Positions 1 through 9,384 are shown, counted from the stretch's first letter. The stretch: DNA of 64,000 bases from an uncultured Lachnospiraceae bacterium (GCA_910577785.1 CAJTNT010000011.1:29752-93751), one strand, 5' to 3'. Program-made: numbers and translations. Notes: generated by a model from the sequence alone, not told the origin.

Positions 1-862
1 CCCGGCGGTGCATCAGCATGCCCGCATAGCAGGCGCCCTTGGTAAAGAGGTTTTTCCCCTGGAAGGCCCGCTTCCCCTGGCATACCACCTGCAGGGATTC
101 ATCCATCCAATTCCCTTCAAACCCGCTTCCCGTCAGGTAAACCGCTGAGACAATCTTTTTCGCCATCGTCTGCCGCAGGAGGCGGGCAAAGGCGGCGTCC
201 CATTCCTTTACCTCCTCTGGCAGCTTGCCCAGGCAGGACTCTTCGACAACGGCAACTTTGGGGCGCGTCTTGCGGTTGCAGACCAGGCGCTTCTGCCAGA
301 TTTCATCCTCTTCACAGGAATACAGCATGACGTCATAATTCCACAAGGCAGGATCCTGGCTCACCGCATAGGCATAGAAACTCTCCCTGCTGTCTTGTAC
401 CAGCACTTGCTGGCCAAGGAACCCCAGGTTCCCTGACAATTCCAGGAGCAGCCCTGCCAGCCCCTCCGTCAGACGCCCTACCGTAAACACACATTTTGTC
501 ACTGCCCTGACTCCCCTTGGCGGAAGCGCCATCTGTATCACTTTCCACAGGAAAATCTGCAGGAGGCTTCCGGCCTGGTATTCCTGGTCAAGGAGGATGG
601 CCTCCCCCTTCTCTGCCCGCGAAAGCAGGTAATCTGCATACATGCCTTCCCCGGACTCCGCCAGCCTGCCGGCCTCTTCCCCAAAGCACCATCTCCCTGT
701 CTTCTTCTGCCTGCAAAGAGCCGTGGGAATCCGATACATTTCCTTGCCCGCCACCGTACTCTTAGTCTCTGGCTCCGGCAGCCCAGGATAATAGCAGCTC
801 ACTTGCGTCCATCGGACGCCCAGGTCAATCCCGATATACCACTCTCCGCCTAACGGCCTCAT
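1..862 (-). CDS. DUF5716-family protein, partial (C-terminus beyond window edge)
   Basis: Reading frame open from ATG at 862 (purine-rich site GGGGAAG just upstream) to the window edge, about 287 codons. The N-terminus carries GIDLG followed by a sugar-kinase/Hsp70-like run, which looks like the first phosphate-binding strand of an actin/Hsp70/hexokinase-fold ATPase. I place it with DUF5716 because of this N-terminus and because the gene directly upstream is a DUF5717-type protein; these two are neighbours in Lachnospiraceae. It lies 66 bases after that gene on the same strand, so they probably share a transcript. Function unknown. ATP binding is inferred from the motif only. Confidence 0.65.
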   Translation of the reverse strand, partial: MRPLGGEWYIGIDLGVRWTQVSCYYPGLPEPETKSTVAGKEMYRIPTALCRQKKTGRWCFGEEAGRLAESGEGMYADYLLSRAEKGEAILLDQEYQAGSLLQIFLWKVIQMALPPRGVRAVTKCVFTVGRLTEGLAGLLLELSGNLGFLGQQVLVQDSRESFYAYAVSQDPALWNYDVMLYSCEEDEIWQKRLVCNRKTRPKVAVVEESCLGKLPEEVKEWDAAFARLLRQTMAKKIVSAVYLTGSGFEGNWMDESLQVVCQGKRAFQGKNLFTKGACYAGMLMHRR

Positions 863-928
863 CTTCCCCGCTCACCTTCCCTTCTTACTATTCACGGCCC
901 GAAAGCCCGCGAATAATAACTCTATTCT

Positions 929-3900
929 CTATAGTATCCCAAACTGCCCCTTCAGATAGCCCTCCAGGCGGCCATAGGATTCCAGGCGCTCCCACAGGGT
1001 AGCCTCATCCCCCACTTGATGGCTGACCATCATATCATTCAGCAGGTCATAACGGCTTCCCTCCGCGCTGGTGCAAAATTCCTGGTTCTGGATATGGCCG
1101 CTCTCTGTCAGCCTCCATTCGCCATCGGCCTTTTCCTTGATGAAATAAGGAATGCTCTCGCCATAGAACACCAGGAACTCCTTCACGTACACGCCCTGGT
1201 ACATCTGCTTCATCTCACATTCCACATAGTCCTTCCCGAAGGCCGGCAGATAGCTGACGGCCACCTCCCGGCCAGGAGCCGTCCTGTATTCCAGAAAAAC
1301 CTTATCGTGGTATAAATACTTCCCGGCAAACTTCTCCGGCAGTTCCCGATAAAAGGAAAACCATACATTGCGCGAAATACACTCTTCCAGCAGGCTGTCC
1401 GCCCATCTCTCTTCCTCTGCCGTCAGGCTTTTGCGCTGGGCGCACCATTTGAGGAATCCCAGCCTGCAGACCTCATTGAGAGGCTGACCTTCCCGCAGGC
1501 GCTTCCAGATACGGCGGAAACTATATTCCTCCGCTACAGCATCCCTGCTGACAAACTGATGGGACATCTGGGACAGGTAGGCAAGCTCAACCATCTCTTT
1601 CCCCTGCTTCTCCACATAGCTTTGGAAAATGCTCTCCATATCCTGGGAAAAATTCCCCGTGAACAGGAACTGCACCAGGCACCGTTCCTCCAGGTCATAC
1701 GTGTCCATCTCAAAATCAGACGCCGCACGCCAGAGCCGCACCATTTCCTCCAGGCCCCCCTGAAAATACCTGCACATGTAGGAAAGGATCCGCTCATTGT
1801 ACTTGCCACGCAGGAAGACTTCCCGGCACAGCTCCATCAGAAACGGCTCCGCCCCAGCGTCCTCTTCCTGCAAATCCTCCATCCGATGGCAGATGACATA
1901 CACCAGCTTCGCCGGCGCGATATGCTCGCATCCATAGGACAGCAGCAGCTCATACGCCCTCTTATAATGGCGCCTGGCCACCAGAAGCTCCATCATTTTC
2001 CTGCGGGCAGGGCTTTTCACCCCGTCAAAGGACAGGGAAAGCAGGAAGTCATCCAGCGCCTCCCCTGTATAGTTCTCATAATAATAAGCCAGCATCTGAG
2101 GGCGCAGTTCCTCCCGGTACTCTTCACTGATTTCCTCCGACTCTACCAGCATCTGGAGGTACGGCAGATCTTCCTTGCCATATGTCTGCCAGATCCGCTT
2201 ACGGTCAAAATATTTGAGCAAGGGCGGTATCTTATCCTTGGCGCCGGCAATCGCCCGGTCAAGGAATTTATCCATATCCATCAGCGCCTCCACCACAGGT
2301 TCTTCCTCTGGCAGGAAGCGGACGCCATTCCTGTCCTCCAATAAAATCTGGTAGTCGCTCCCATATAAGTCCACATACCCCTGGCCTTGGCTCAGCGCCA
2401 CGACCTGCTCCCGCTTCAGCGTGTGCTGGCGCACTACCAGCCGTACGGCGCTGGGACTTTTTACCGTAACCAGGTGAGTAAACAGCGCCCGCGCCAGGCA
2501 ATCCGCCAACTCCCCATGGAGCATTTCTGGCGCCAGCACTTCCCGGCAGATTGGCGCCAGGTAGCGATCCATCCTGCCTGCCCTAAGCTTCTGCAGCGCA
2601 AAATCTTCCATATTCTTGCGGTAATGCTGGTAATTCCCCTTCCAAAAATGCTTATTCTCAATCATGGCCAGATAAAGCTTCGCCTGAGAGCGGTAAGGCA
2701 GGCTGCTGTGGTACTGGAAATACATCACCAAGCTCTTCGGCAGCCTGCTGATTTCCTTGGCCGACTGCACCCACGCCTCATATATCCCCGCAATCCGCAG
2801 ATCTTTTTCCAATCCCAGCTGATACCATTGGAAATAACGTTCTCCATAGCAATTCCAGCGCATGCAGTAACTGCAGATGGCGCGCAGCATTTCCTTCTCA
2901 GGATAAGCCTCATAACAGGATACGAGGACTTCATACCAAATCGGATGGTACTCTGCGATTTCCGGCTCCAGCCGGCAGGCCTGCCGGGCAATCTCCCTGG
3001 AAATCACCAATTCCTTCGCCGCCCAGTTGAGAACCTTCCGCGCAAAGGCAGATGCGTGCGCCAGCAGGTATGGATCCTTCTGCAGGATACGGTAAGCTTC
3101 CATATAAAGCACGGGGCTGTCCTTGCCCCTGGCCAGCTGGCGGGCAATCAGCTCCAGCCGACGGCTGCGGCTGCGGTTCATCTCTTCATCCAAAAACAGC
3201 AGCATCCAGAACAGGAAATTATCCTCCTTGTTCTTCTGGTAAATTTTGCGGATTCTCCCTGTTATCTTATTCACATAAGAAACCTCTGGTTCCCGCAGCG
3301 TACACAGATACATATAATAGGCGTACAGCACGGATTCCTTGTTGGCCTTGTGCTTGGGGAAGGCATCCAGCGCCCACTCCGCCTCCTGGCGCTGCTTGTT
3401 CACCAGGAAAACCTGCGCCTTGGCCAGGAGGTACCAGAGGTTGTCCGGCTCCAGCAGATGCAGCTCATCCAGCAGCTGTCCCGTCTCCTTTGCCCACACC
3501 CCGGCCACAATCTTGTGGGTGCCCAAATCCAGGAACCTGCGGGTAATTTCTATTTTCTTGCGCTTCACCTCACGCCCAGCCCGCAAATGATCCGCATGCT
3601 TCTGCACCAGGCAGATTTCCACACATTCCGTCTGGAATGGCGTACGGAACGTAATCCTGCCGAAATTTTTCCCGCTGTGCAGACCTCTGGGGTCAATCAT
3701 ATATTCTGCCACTGCATGGCTGCCCACAAACTCACCCGAAGTAATCAGGCTCTTGGCGGCCTTAATCCACGGGACGTCACTTTCCATCTCAATTGCCAGA
3801 TAGCCCCATTCATCCCTGCGGAGGGTGATAATCTGCTTTTGCATCTCATGGACGTTAGAAAATTCCCGGCAGGCTTCTTCTATTTCGAAATAGACGCGCT

Positions 3901-4474
3901 TTTTCTTCTTGACGGCAATCAGGAATTCCTCTACCTGGGACTTGGTACACGGCCTGCGCATCAGGGACTGGTAAATCATCTGTTCCTGCGTGTCCTGAGG
4001 CTTAAAAATCTGTATAAATTCGGGCCTGCCAAAAATTTTCACCGCTTCCTCATAGGAATTGTGCGCCAGGTTAGCAAATTCAAACACGGTGCGGATCTTG
4101 CCCATGGAGCTGTTGGCATAATCCCGAGAAACCGTGGCGGTAAATGGGAGGTCATATTCCCCCAGGCTGCTGATAATATGGAAGCTCCCGGCCTGTACCT
4201 CGCCCTCGGAAAGGCCTTCGCTGCGGAAGGTAAAGGGGCACGTAATTTTGGTTCCATAAAAAGAAGCGCTGGAAAATTGCATGCGGGGATTCGAGGAGCA
4301 GACGGTACCCTCAGCAGCCGTTTCACCTGTAATCTCTATAAAAAATTCTCCCTTGTAGTCCTGACCCTCCGCCACTTCAAAGATAAGAGCCTCTGGGGAT
4401 ATCTGGAGAACCGAATTGTCATAGCTGCATATCCCGGCAGCCATCTCTTCAATTTTCTTATGCAAATCTGTCAC
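929..4474 (-). CDS. DUF5717-family large protein with repeat-like helical middle
   Basis: A 1181-residue protein with no signal peptide and no clear membrane segment, so probably cytoplasmic. The first 300 residues look beta-rich; residues about 320-900 are helical with many Tyr/Leu/Ala-spaced helices suggestive of TPR-like repeats; the C-terminus is beta-rich again. ATG at 4474 follows AGGTGA. A good promoter (TTTACA, 17 bases, TATAAT) lies at 4526-4554. The DUF5716-type gene follows, giving an actin-fold protein plus a scaffold-like partner. No enzyme motif was recognised. Family assignment is from length, architecture and neighbour; function unknown. Confidence 0.7.
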   Translation of the reverse strand: MTDLHKKIEEMAAGICSYDNSVLQISPEALIFEVAEGQDYKGEFFIEITGETAAEGTVCSSNPRMQFSSASFYGTKITCPFTFRSEGLSEGEVQAGSFHIISSLGEYDLPFTATVSRDYANSSMGKIRTVFEFANLAHNSYEEAVKIFGRPEFIQIFKPQDTQEQMIYQSLMRRPCTKSQVEEFLIAVKKKKRVYFEIEEACREFSNVHEMQKQIITLRRDEWGYLAIEMESDVPWIKAAKSLITSGEFVGSHAVAEYMIDPRGLHSGKNFGRITFRTPFQTECVEICLVQKHADHLRAGREVKRKKIEITRRFLDLGTHKIVAGVWAKETGQLLDELHLLEPDNLWYLLAKAQVFLVNKQRQEAEWALDAFPKHKANKESVLYAYYMYLCTLREPEVSYVNKITGRIRKIYQKNKEDNFLFWMLLFLDEEMNRSRSRRLELIARQLARGKDSPVLYMEAYRILQKDPYLLAHASAFARKVLNWAAKELVISREIARQACRLEPEIAEYHPIWYEVLVSCYEAYPEKEMLRAICSYCMRWNCYGERYFQWYQLGLEKDLRIAGIYEAWVQSAKEISRLPKSLVMYFQYHSSLPYRSQAKLYLAMIENKHFWKGNYQHYRKNMEDFALQKLRAGRMDRYLAPICREVLAPEMLHGELADCLARALFTHLVTVKSPSAVRLVVRQHTLKREQVVALSQGQGYVDLYGSDYQILLEDRNGVRFLPEEEPVVEALMDMDKFLDRAIAGAKDKIPPLLKYFDRKRIWQTYGKEDLPYLQMLVESEEISEEYREELRPQMLAYYYENYTGEALDDFLLSLSFDGVKSPARRKMMELLVARRHYKRAYELLLSYGCEHIAPAKLVYVICHRMEDLQEEDAGAEPFLMELCREVFLRGKYNERILSYMCRYFQGGLEEMVRLWRAASDFEMDTYDLEERCLVQFLFTGNFSQDMESIFQSYVEKQGKEMVELAYLSQMSHQFVSRDAVAEEYSFRRIWKRLREGQPLNEVCRLGFLKWCAQRKSLTAEEERWADSLLEECISRNVWFSFYRELPEKFAGKYLYHDKVFLEYRTAPGREVAVSYLPAFGKDYVECEMKQMYQGVYVKEFLVFYGESIPYFIKEKADGEWRLTESGHIQNQEFCTSAEGSRYDLLNDMMVSHQVGDEATLWERLESYGRLEGYLKGQFGIL

Positions 4475-4525
4475 CTGCTTTAGCTTTGTGGTTGATTTTA
4501 TCTTGAATTCCGTTATAATGTATTA

Positions 4526-4554
4526 ATTATAAACGATTCGCTGGGCTGTGTAAA
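4526..4554 (-). promoter_or_regulatory. Sigma-A-type promoter for the DUF5717-DUF5716 operon
   Basis: Read on the minus strand: TTTACA, a 17-base spacer, then a perfect TATAAT. It lies about 50 bases upstream of the ATG at 4474. Confidence 0.7.
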
Positions 4555-4686
4555 TGTTAATATGGAAAAAAATCTAAGCGCTGCACTTCCTTGCATGACG
4601 GGAGTTTGCACACGCTAGGAAAGGCATTCCAGAAAACAGAGATTGGTTATGGAAGTACTAAGTAAAGAAAGGAATTTAGGGAGATT

Positions 4687-5799
4687 ATGGTAAATCAGAA
4701 GGTCAGCTTCCATGGGAGCGATATTGAAAAGATAGCGGAGGCTTATGGGATAAAGAAGGAAGAGATTACGAATTTCAGCGCAAATGTGAATCCGTTGGGG
4801 ATTTCCCCTATGTTGCGGAAAGCCTTAGCGGAGCATGTGGATGCGATCCGGACTTATCCAGATCGGGACTATACGGGACTGCGGGAAGCGATTGCAGGGT
4901 ATGCAGGGACGGATTGCCAGAATATCGTCGTGGGGAATGGGGCGACAGAATTGATCTCCCTTTTGATACGGACGGTGAACCCAAAGAAGACATTGATCAT
5001 TGCTCCTACTTATTCAGAATATGAACGTGAGATTGCCCTAAATGGAGGGAGCTGCCAGTATTATGCGCTGCGGGAAACGGAAAAATTCGTATTGGATCTT
5101 GGGGATTTTCTGGGGCAGCTGCACCCGGGGGTGGAACTGCTGATCTTGTGCAATCCGAATAATCCTACCTCCAGCCTAGTTGGCCGCCAGGAAATGGAAG
5201 AGCTGCTGGAGGCCTGCAGGAAACAGGGGGTTTTTGTGCTGGTTGACGAGACTTATATGGAATTTGTGTCGCATTATGAGCGCGTTACAGCCGTTCCGCT
5301 AGTAGAACGGTTCGAAAATATGGCCGTCCTGCGGGGAACGTCAAAGTTCTTCGCCGTGCCGGGGCTGCGGCTGGGGTATGCCATCACCGGGAACAGGCGT
5401 TTCCTGGAGTCAATCCGCAGGCAGCAAAACCCATGGTCGCTCCATTCGCTGGCCGCGGTGGCTGGCGGGGCAATGTTTGGGGACGAGGAATACATTGCCA
5501 TGACACATGAGGTCATCGCCAGAGAACGGGAACGGATGTATGTACGGTTTGCAGAAGATACGCGTTTTCAGCCTTATGTGCCGACGGCGAATTTCATGCT
5601 GCTGCGGATCCGCAAGAAGGATATCTCATCGGAAATGCTGTTCGAACGCGCCATACGCGAGAAAATGATGATACGGGACTGCTCAGACTTCCTCTTTCTG
5701 GACAAGGAGTATATCCGCTTCTGCTTCCTGAACCCAGAACAGAATGACAGGCTGGCGGAGTGCCTGCTCTCGCCAGATATGGAACCTTTCCGTGCCTGA
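4687..5799 (+). CDS. PLP-dependent class I/II aminotransferase, CobD/HisC-like
   Basis: A 370-residue fold-type I PLP enzyme of normal length. Visible landmarks are the substrate-side NFSANVNPLG near residue 29, the CNPNNPTS motif near residue 155, DETYMEF near 183 (Asp contacts the pyridine N), and the PLP lysine in GTSKFFAVPGLRLGY near 221. The N-terminus resembles threonine-phosphate decarboxylase (CobD) more than histidinol-phosphate aminotransferase, but no cobalamin or histidine genes are nearby, so the substrate is open. ATG follows GGGAG. The gene stands alone, divergent from DUF5717. PLP-enzyme assignment is firm; the reaction is not. Confidence 0.85.
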   Translation: MVNQKVSFHGSDIEKIAEAYGIKKEEITNFSANVNPLGISPMLRKALAEHVDAIRTYPDRDYTGLREAIAGYAGTDCQNIVVGNGATELISLLIRTVNPKKTLIIAPTYSEYEREIALNGGSCQYYALRETEKFVLDLGDFLGQLHPGVELLILCNPNNPTSSLVGRQEMEELLEACRKQGVFVLVDETYMEFVSHYERVTAVPLVERFENMAVLRGTSKFFAVPGLRLGYAITGNRRFLESIRRQQNPWSLHSLAAVAGGAMFGDEEYIAMTHEVIARERERMYVRFAEDTRFQPYVPTANFMLLRIRKKDISSEMLFERAIREKMMIRDCSDFLFLDKEYIRFCFLNPEQNDRLAECLLSPDMEPFRA

Positions 5800-5926
5800 C
5801 AGGCTCCATAGCAAAGGCAAGGGATGTTACGGCACATCGGATCACTATGGCAGCAATCCTTTCCCGCGACAGAAATGTGCCTTAGCTCTATTTCCTTGCA
5901 TGGACATCAAACACGATAGATTCCGT

Positions 5927-6415
5927 TTACTTCGGGGCGGCGGCACGGCGGAATCGCCGCCTGGCAATCAGGTGTAATGCGGCCAGCGCCGCCGCCAGGC
6001 CAAGCAGGCCGCCGAGCCCATCGATGCACACGTCGCGGAACTCGCCGGACCTGCCTGATACCAGGAGCTGATGCCCTTCGTCTGTGATGGCGTAACATAC
6101 CGTAAAGACCCAGGACAGCAGAACCGTCCATTTCCTTGCCAGCGGGTAGCAGCTTAGGTGCAGGAAAAACAGGACTGCCAGCACCGCATATTCGCTCATA
6201 TGTGCGCATTTGCGGATGCTGAACTGCATAGAATCCGCCTGTGCCACCAGCTCTTCCTCTCCCTTCTGCAGTTGGAATACCTCATTCTGCCAGCTTGCAA
6301 TCTGATATGCCACCGTCTGGCTGGACTGGGCGGATTCCTCCGCAATCTGGTTTGAAAAAGCAAATATGACTGCCATCCATACGACAATCAAAAGGCCTGT
6401 CGCCCATTTCTTCAT
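5927..6415 (-). CDS. VanZ-family membrane protein
   Basis: A 162-residue integral membrane protein starting MKKWATGLL with an N-terminal membrane anchor, then hydrophobic segments near residues 75-95, 98-115 and 130-150. The features RKCAHMSEYAVLA and TDEGHQLLVSGRSGEFRDV are hallmarks of the VanZ-like family (the conserved R/K-H, E-H-Q and D residues lie at membrane borders). The family is linked to teicoplanin resistance in enterococci, but most members are of unknown role. No glycopeptide-resistance genes are nearby. ATG follows AAAGAGGG at about 10 bases. Confidence 0.9.
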   Translation of the reverse strand: MKKWATGLLIVVWMAVIFAFSNQIAEESAQSSQTVAYQIASWQNEVFQLQKGEEELVAQADSMQFSIRKCAHMSEYAVLAVLFFLHLSCYPLARKWTVLLSWVFTVCYAITDEGHQLLVSGRSGEFRDVCIDGLGGLLGLAAALAALHLIARRRFRRAAAPK

Positions 6416-6648
6416 AATAAATGCCCTCTTTCCTTGGTTTTTGGGGAAATGTGCAGAAGCAATACGCCGTTTATGTACCGTTCCTCATTCCTCGCGTTAT
6501 TGCCGGACATTTCTGTAGTATCTGGTACTTTGATCGTTCTTATAAAAAACCGTGCTTTTTATTTTACCATATTTTTACCCACGAAAAAAGGAAATAAGGA
6601 AATTTTAAGAAAAACTTTGCTTTTTGAGATTGCTTTTCCTTCCTGCAT

Positions 6649-7353
6649 TTATGGATTCAGAAAGTTTATGTATTGGGGAATTTTTTCATATTCTGGGAAA
6701 ATGGCCTCCCTTATCTCCTGGAAGGACAGTTCCTGACCATGTAGCTTCTGCCACTCTACCATCCCGTCCAGCACGGCATTCATCAGCTTGCAGATATGCT
6801 CATCCGGCATTTCATACAAAAACCCTTTGATATCGTAACAGGTTCCATAAGAAGAATAATTTAAGGCAATTGTGTTAAAATATGACCATGCGTGGCCTTC
6901 ATCGCGGATTACGCCATTCGACCGCACCTCATACTTCGGCCATTGGAATGCTTCTGGCAAAATCCCGGCAGGCTCCAGATAGCCCGATTTTACAGACTCC
7001 TTTATAAAGCCATATAGTTCTTGCAGCTGTTCCTCCGAGAGAGAGGCGGAAGCTGTTTCTAACTCTGTGCCGGTTCCTATATCAGGCTCTGGAACAGGGG
7101 TATCCTGCGATGGCAGAGTTTCGCTGCTGCCTCCTGTATCGGGTTCTGGGATGGGAGCAGCCTGTGAAGGCGGCGTTTCGCTGCTGCCTCCTGCATCGGG
7201 TACCGCAGGCGCTGGGTGAGGGGTACTCTTAGCGGCTGGCAGGGCTGTGCCGCTGCCCGAAGGCTTGGGATTGCTGCAGGAGAAGGCTGTAAGCATCAGC
7301 GCTGTTACCAAAATCACATATAATTTTTTTCTTTCCACGTTCTTTTGTCTCAT
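6649..7353 (-). CDS. Probable lipoprotein with Pro/Ser-rich linker, unknown function
   Basis: A 234-residue protein: basic N-terminus, hydrophobic stretch, then LTAFSC, a weak lipobox with Cys near residue 26. Residues about 30-95 are a low-complexity linker in which a GGSSET-PSQ-PEP unit occurs twice, typical of a cell-wall spacer. The C-terminal 130 residues form a compact domain with WSYFNTIALNYSSYGTCYD, which I do not recognise. Predicted exported and anchored outside the membrane. Monocistronic by spacing. ATG follows AAAGGA. Confidence 0.65.
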   Translation of the reverse strand: MRQKNVERKKLYVILVTALMLTAFSCSNPKPSGSGTALPAAKSTPHPAPAVPDAGGSSETPPSQAAPIPEPDTGGSSETLPSQDTPVPEPDIGTGTELETASASLSEEQLQELYGFIKESVKSGYLEPAGILPEAFQWPKYEVRSNGVIRDEGHAWSYFNTIALNYSSYGTCYDIKGFLYEMPDEHICKLMNAVLDGMVEWQKLHGQELSFQEIREAIFPEYEKIPQYINFLNP

Positions 7354-7533
7354 CTCAGATGTCCTTTCCTTTGTGTTCGCTTTTTTGATTTCATTCTAGC
7401 ATATCAAATTAGCAATTTCAATTCAAGAAATTACAAAATAGCATTTTTTCTGAACCAAATTTACCTTTTTCTATATACTTTTACATATGCCTAATGAGGT
7501 TATGCAAAGGGACAGAAAAATCTGCCCCACTTC

Positions 7534-7563
7534 AAAAACCCCGCTACAAGCAACGGAGTTTTT
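7534..7563 (+). promoter_or_regulatory. Hairpin with T-run upstream of the XRE gene
   Basis: AAAAAC and GTTTTT arms enclose CCCG...CGGA, so the stem has mismatches but ends in a T-run in the plus direction. It lies 43 bases before the ATG at 7607. A second GC-rich dyad (CCCCGC...GCGGGG) spans 7539-7576. It could be a terminator-like attenuator or the end of an old mobile element. Confidence 0.4.
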
Positions 7564-7606
7564 AACCCTCGCGGGGATATAAATTTCAGGAATTTGGGAG
7601 GATTTT

Positions 7607-7987
7607 ATGAACACAATTGGGGAACGAATCGTTTTTTTAAGAGAGGAATGCGACATGAGCCAAAAGGAACTGGCCTATGCCATCGACATAGCGCCCACTT
7701 CCCTGTCCCGCTATGAAAACAACCTGTATGAGCCAAAAGCGGAGATTCTCCTGCGCCTTGCTTCGGCGCTGAATACAACTTCCGATTATTTGCTGGGGCT
7801 GACTGACACCTATAAGAGGGTACAGCCAATCGGACAAAAGCCCCAGGGAATTACTGCCTCCGAGTACCATCTCCTTACCTCTTACCGAAAATTAGACCGC
7901 GAAAACCAGATCCGGGTATCAGAGCGGATTGACACGCTGCTGGAAATGCAGGCCCCAAAGCCTCAGAACGCTGGAAGCGGGAAATAA
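7607..7987 (+). CDS. XRE-family HTH transcriptional regulator
   Basis: A 126-residue protein with a Cro/C1-type helix-turn-helix at residues 5-60: IVFLREECDMSQKELAYAI for helices 1-2 and IAPTSLSRYENN for the recognition helix, followed by LLRLASALNTTSDYLLGL, the usual end of the domain. Residues 70-126 form a short helical tail probably used for dimerisation. ATG is preceded by GGGAGG at good spacing. Target unknown; the superoxide reductase gene lies downstream on the opposite strand, so no operon is implied. Confidence 0.9.
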   Translation: MNTIGERIVFLREECDMSQKELAYAIDIAPTSLSRYENNLYEPKAEILLRLASALNTTSDYLLGLTDTYKRVQPIGQKPQGITASEYHLLTSYRKLDRENQIRVSERIDTLLEMQAPKPQNAGSGK

Positions 7988-8011
7988 TCAGATTGCCAAA
8001 AAAACATATTT

Positions 8012-8041
8012 CCAAAAAAAGAATCCCGCCTTGCGGGATTC
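8012..8041 (-). terminator. Rho-independent terminator after the superoxide reductase gene
   Basis: Perfect stem GAATCCCGC / GCGGGATTC with a tiny loop (8021-8041). Read on the minus strand it is followed by seven T residues, so it mainly serves the gene at 8105-8473; it could also stop the convergent XRE transcript. A second dyad, AGGGCAT...ATGCCCT, lies at about 8064-8087. Confidence 0.85.
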
Positions 8042-8104
8042 TGCTCTGTTTCTCCGTCCTGGAAGGGCATGGGTTACGAGATGCCCTGGGGGGTTACATG
8101 GGTT

Positions 8105-8473
8105 TTACTGAATCTCCGCCTTCCAAAGGCCGTGAAGGTTACAATACTCATAAGCCGCCACAGGCCTATCCCCGGAAGCAAGCACAAACTCTGCCTCTGG
8201 CTTCTGGCCAGGGAAAAGCTTCCTCAGATATCCCCCCTGCTCTGTCTCAAGGTAAATCCACATAATATAGTGTTCCTCCAGCATGGGGTGTTCCAGTTCC
8301 CCTACCTTTACCGTAATCGTGCCGCCTTTCTTCTCCACTGCCGGGACATGCTTTTCCCCGGAAGCATCAGCGGTATTGGCTGCCAGTTCCTGGAACTTCT
8401 TCTCATGCCCTGGGCTGCCTGCCACCAGTTCCATGGCAATGCTCTGGCATTCGCTACACTTGTAAAAATTCAT
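8105..8473 (-). CDS. Superoxide reductase (desulfoferrodoxin family) lacking the desulforedoxin centre
   Basis: A 122-residue protein. The catalytic Fe(His)4(Cys) site is complete: EKHVP (Glu and first His), HPMLEEHY (two His) and CNLHGLWK (Cys and last His) near the C-terminus. It reduces superoxide to peroxide in anaerobes without releasing O2. The N-terminal domain keeps one CxxC (YKCSEC) but has lost the second Cys pair that completes the FeS4 desulforedoxin site, so this centre is probably not assembled. ATG follows AGGAGG. It fits with the flavodiiron protein at 19.5-20.7 kb as part of oxygen defence. Confidence 0.9.
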   Translation of the reverse strand: MNFYKCSECQSIAMELVAGSPGHEKKFQELAANTADASGEKHVPAVEKKGGTITVKVGELEHPMLEEHYIMWIYLETEQGGYLRKLFPGQKPEAEFVLASGDRPVAAYEYCNLHGLWKAEIQ

Positions 8474-8616
8474 GGTATGCGCCTCCTATCTTTGTGATCT
8501 GCCCCTCATCGAAAGCAAATGGGATTGCAGCTACATGATTTCATGTGCCTAAATTCCTCTTTTAGTATGCCCTGGGCAGGGAAATATTATCCGTTATTCA
8601 TCATAGCATATTCCAT

Positions 8617-9384
8617 TTATAATTCTCTTGGCTGAAGAAGAAACACTTTCACTGTCTTTCCACTCTTTCCCGACCCTCTTGCAAATGCCTCCTTAAATGC
8701 CTCTGGATTCTTTATAATGCCTACCCTATCATATATGAAAAAATAGATAACATTTGCCTGATAATGAAATGCATCTGCCCCCATTTCTTCTATCAACTGC
8801 TTCTCGGCCATACTTTCACGTGTACATTTTGTTTCAATGATCAGGTTATATAAATTCAAATAGATATCTGCACGCATCCCAGCATATCCGTTGTCACTGT
8901 ATACTTCTTGACGTGAGGTTGGAAATAATGGCAGCAGCAAAGAATACAGCATCCTTTGCAAATCATATTCATTTCCAATCTGAATTGCACTTAATGCTTC
9001 CAACGTCAAGGTACCTTTTTTATGTACAGGATTTTTGTACATTGCATGGTAATACATATAAAAATTCTCCAAAATCCTCTCAACCACTGACAAATCATTC
9101 TTCTTATTTCCCTCCCTTCCAAAAACATCTGCTTTCTCCTCTAAAATTCTTATGGTATTGCCCAAGGACTTTTTCAGCTCTTCTATCGTCTCTATTGGAG
9201 AATACTCATTTTCCACATAATGCATTTTGACATTTATTTCTTTTCGCTCTATTTCTGTACATCCAATCTGATCCAAATATGTTTTTACTTTACTGCACCA
9301 TAAATCATATTTATTTAACAGTTCCCTCTGGCATGAAATTCCCGCCAGCGCCTTTCCCTCTAATATCAAAAGATCTATCTCCAT
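8617..9384 (-). CDS. PD-(D/E)XK nuclease-like protein paired with ATPase
   Basis: About 255 residues. Residues 1-110 are helical; the C-terminal half has NEYDLQRMLYSLLLPLF, then GMRADIYL and LIIETKCT, a restriction-endonuclease-fold arrangement (Asp, then E-x-K after a hydrophobic strand), then a strand YFFIYD. I chose ATG at 9384 because GGAGGG lies 9 bases ahead; a GTG at 9408 has no ribosome site. The start lies inside the last codons of the upstream ATPase gene (10-base overlap), so the two are translationally coupled. DNA cleavage is inferred from the motif. The block is AT-rich compared with neighbours. A two-gene defence module is plausible. Confidence 0.65.
   Translation of the reverse strand: MEIDLLILEGKALAGISCQRELLNKYDLWCSKVKTYLDQIGCTEIERKEINVKMHYVENEYSPIETIEELKKSLGNTIRILEEKADVFGREGNKKNDLSVVERILENFYMYYHAMYKNPVHKKGTLTLEALSAIQIGNEYDLQRMLYSLLLPLFPTSRQEVYSDNGYAGMRADIYLNLYNLIIETKCTRESMAEKQLIEEMGADAFHYQANVIYFFIYDRVGIIKNPEAFKEAFARGSGKSGKTVKVFLLQPREL

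Noticed and set aside
2387..4483. Long open frame on the plus strand opposite the DUF5717 gene
   Set aside because: It is the shadow of the minus-strand gene; composition (many Pro/His/Gln/Arg) is typical of antisense frames and no ribosome site fits.
5821..5845. Possible fourth copy of the dispersed element (shared ATGTTACGGCAC)
   Set aside because: Only 12 bases match the end of copy 3 and neither stem is present.
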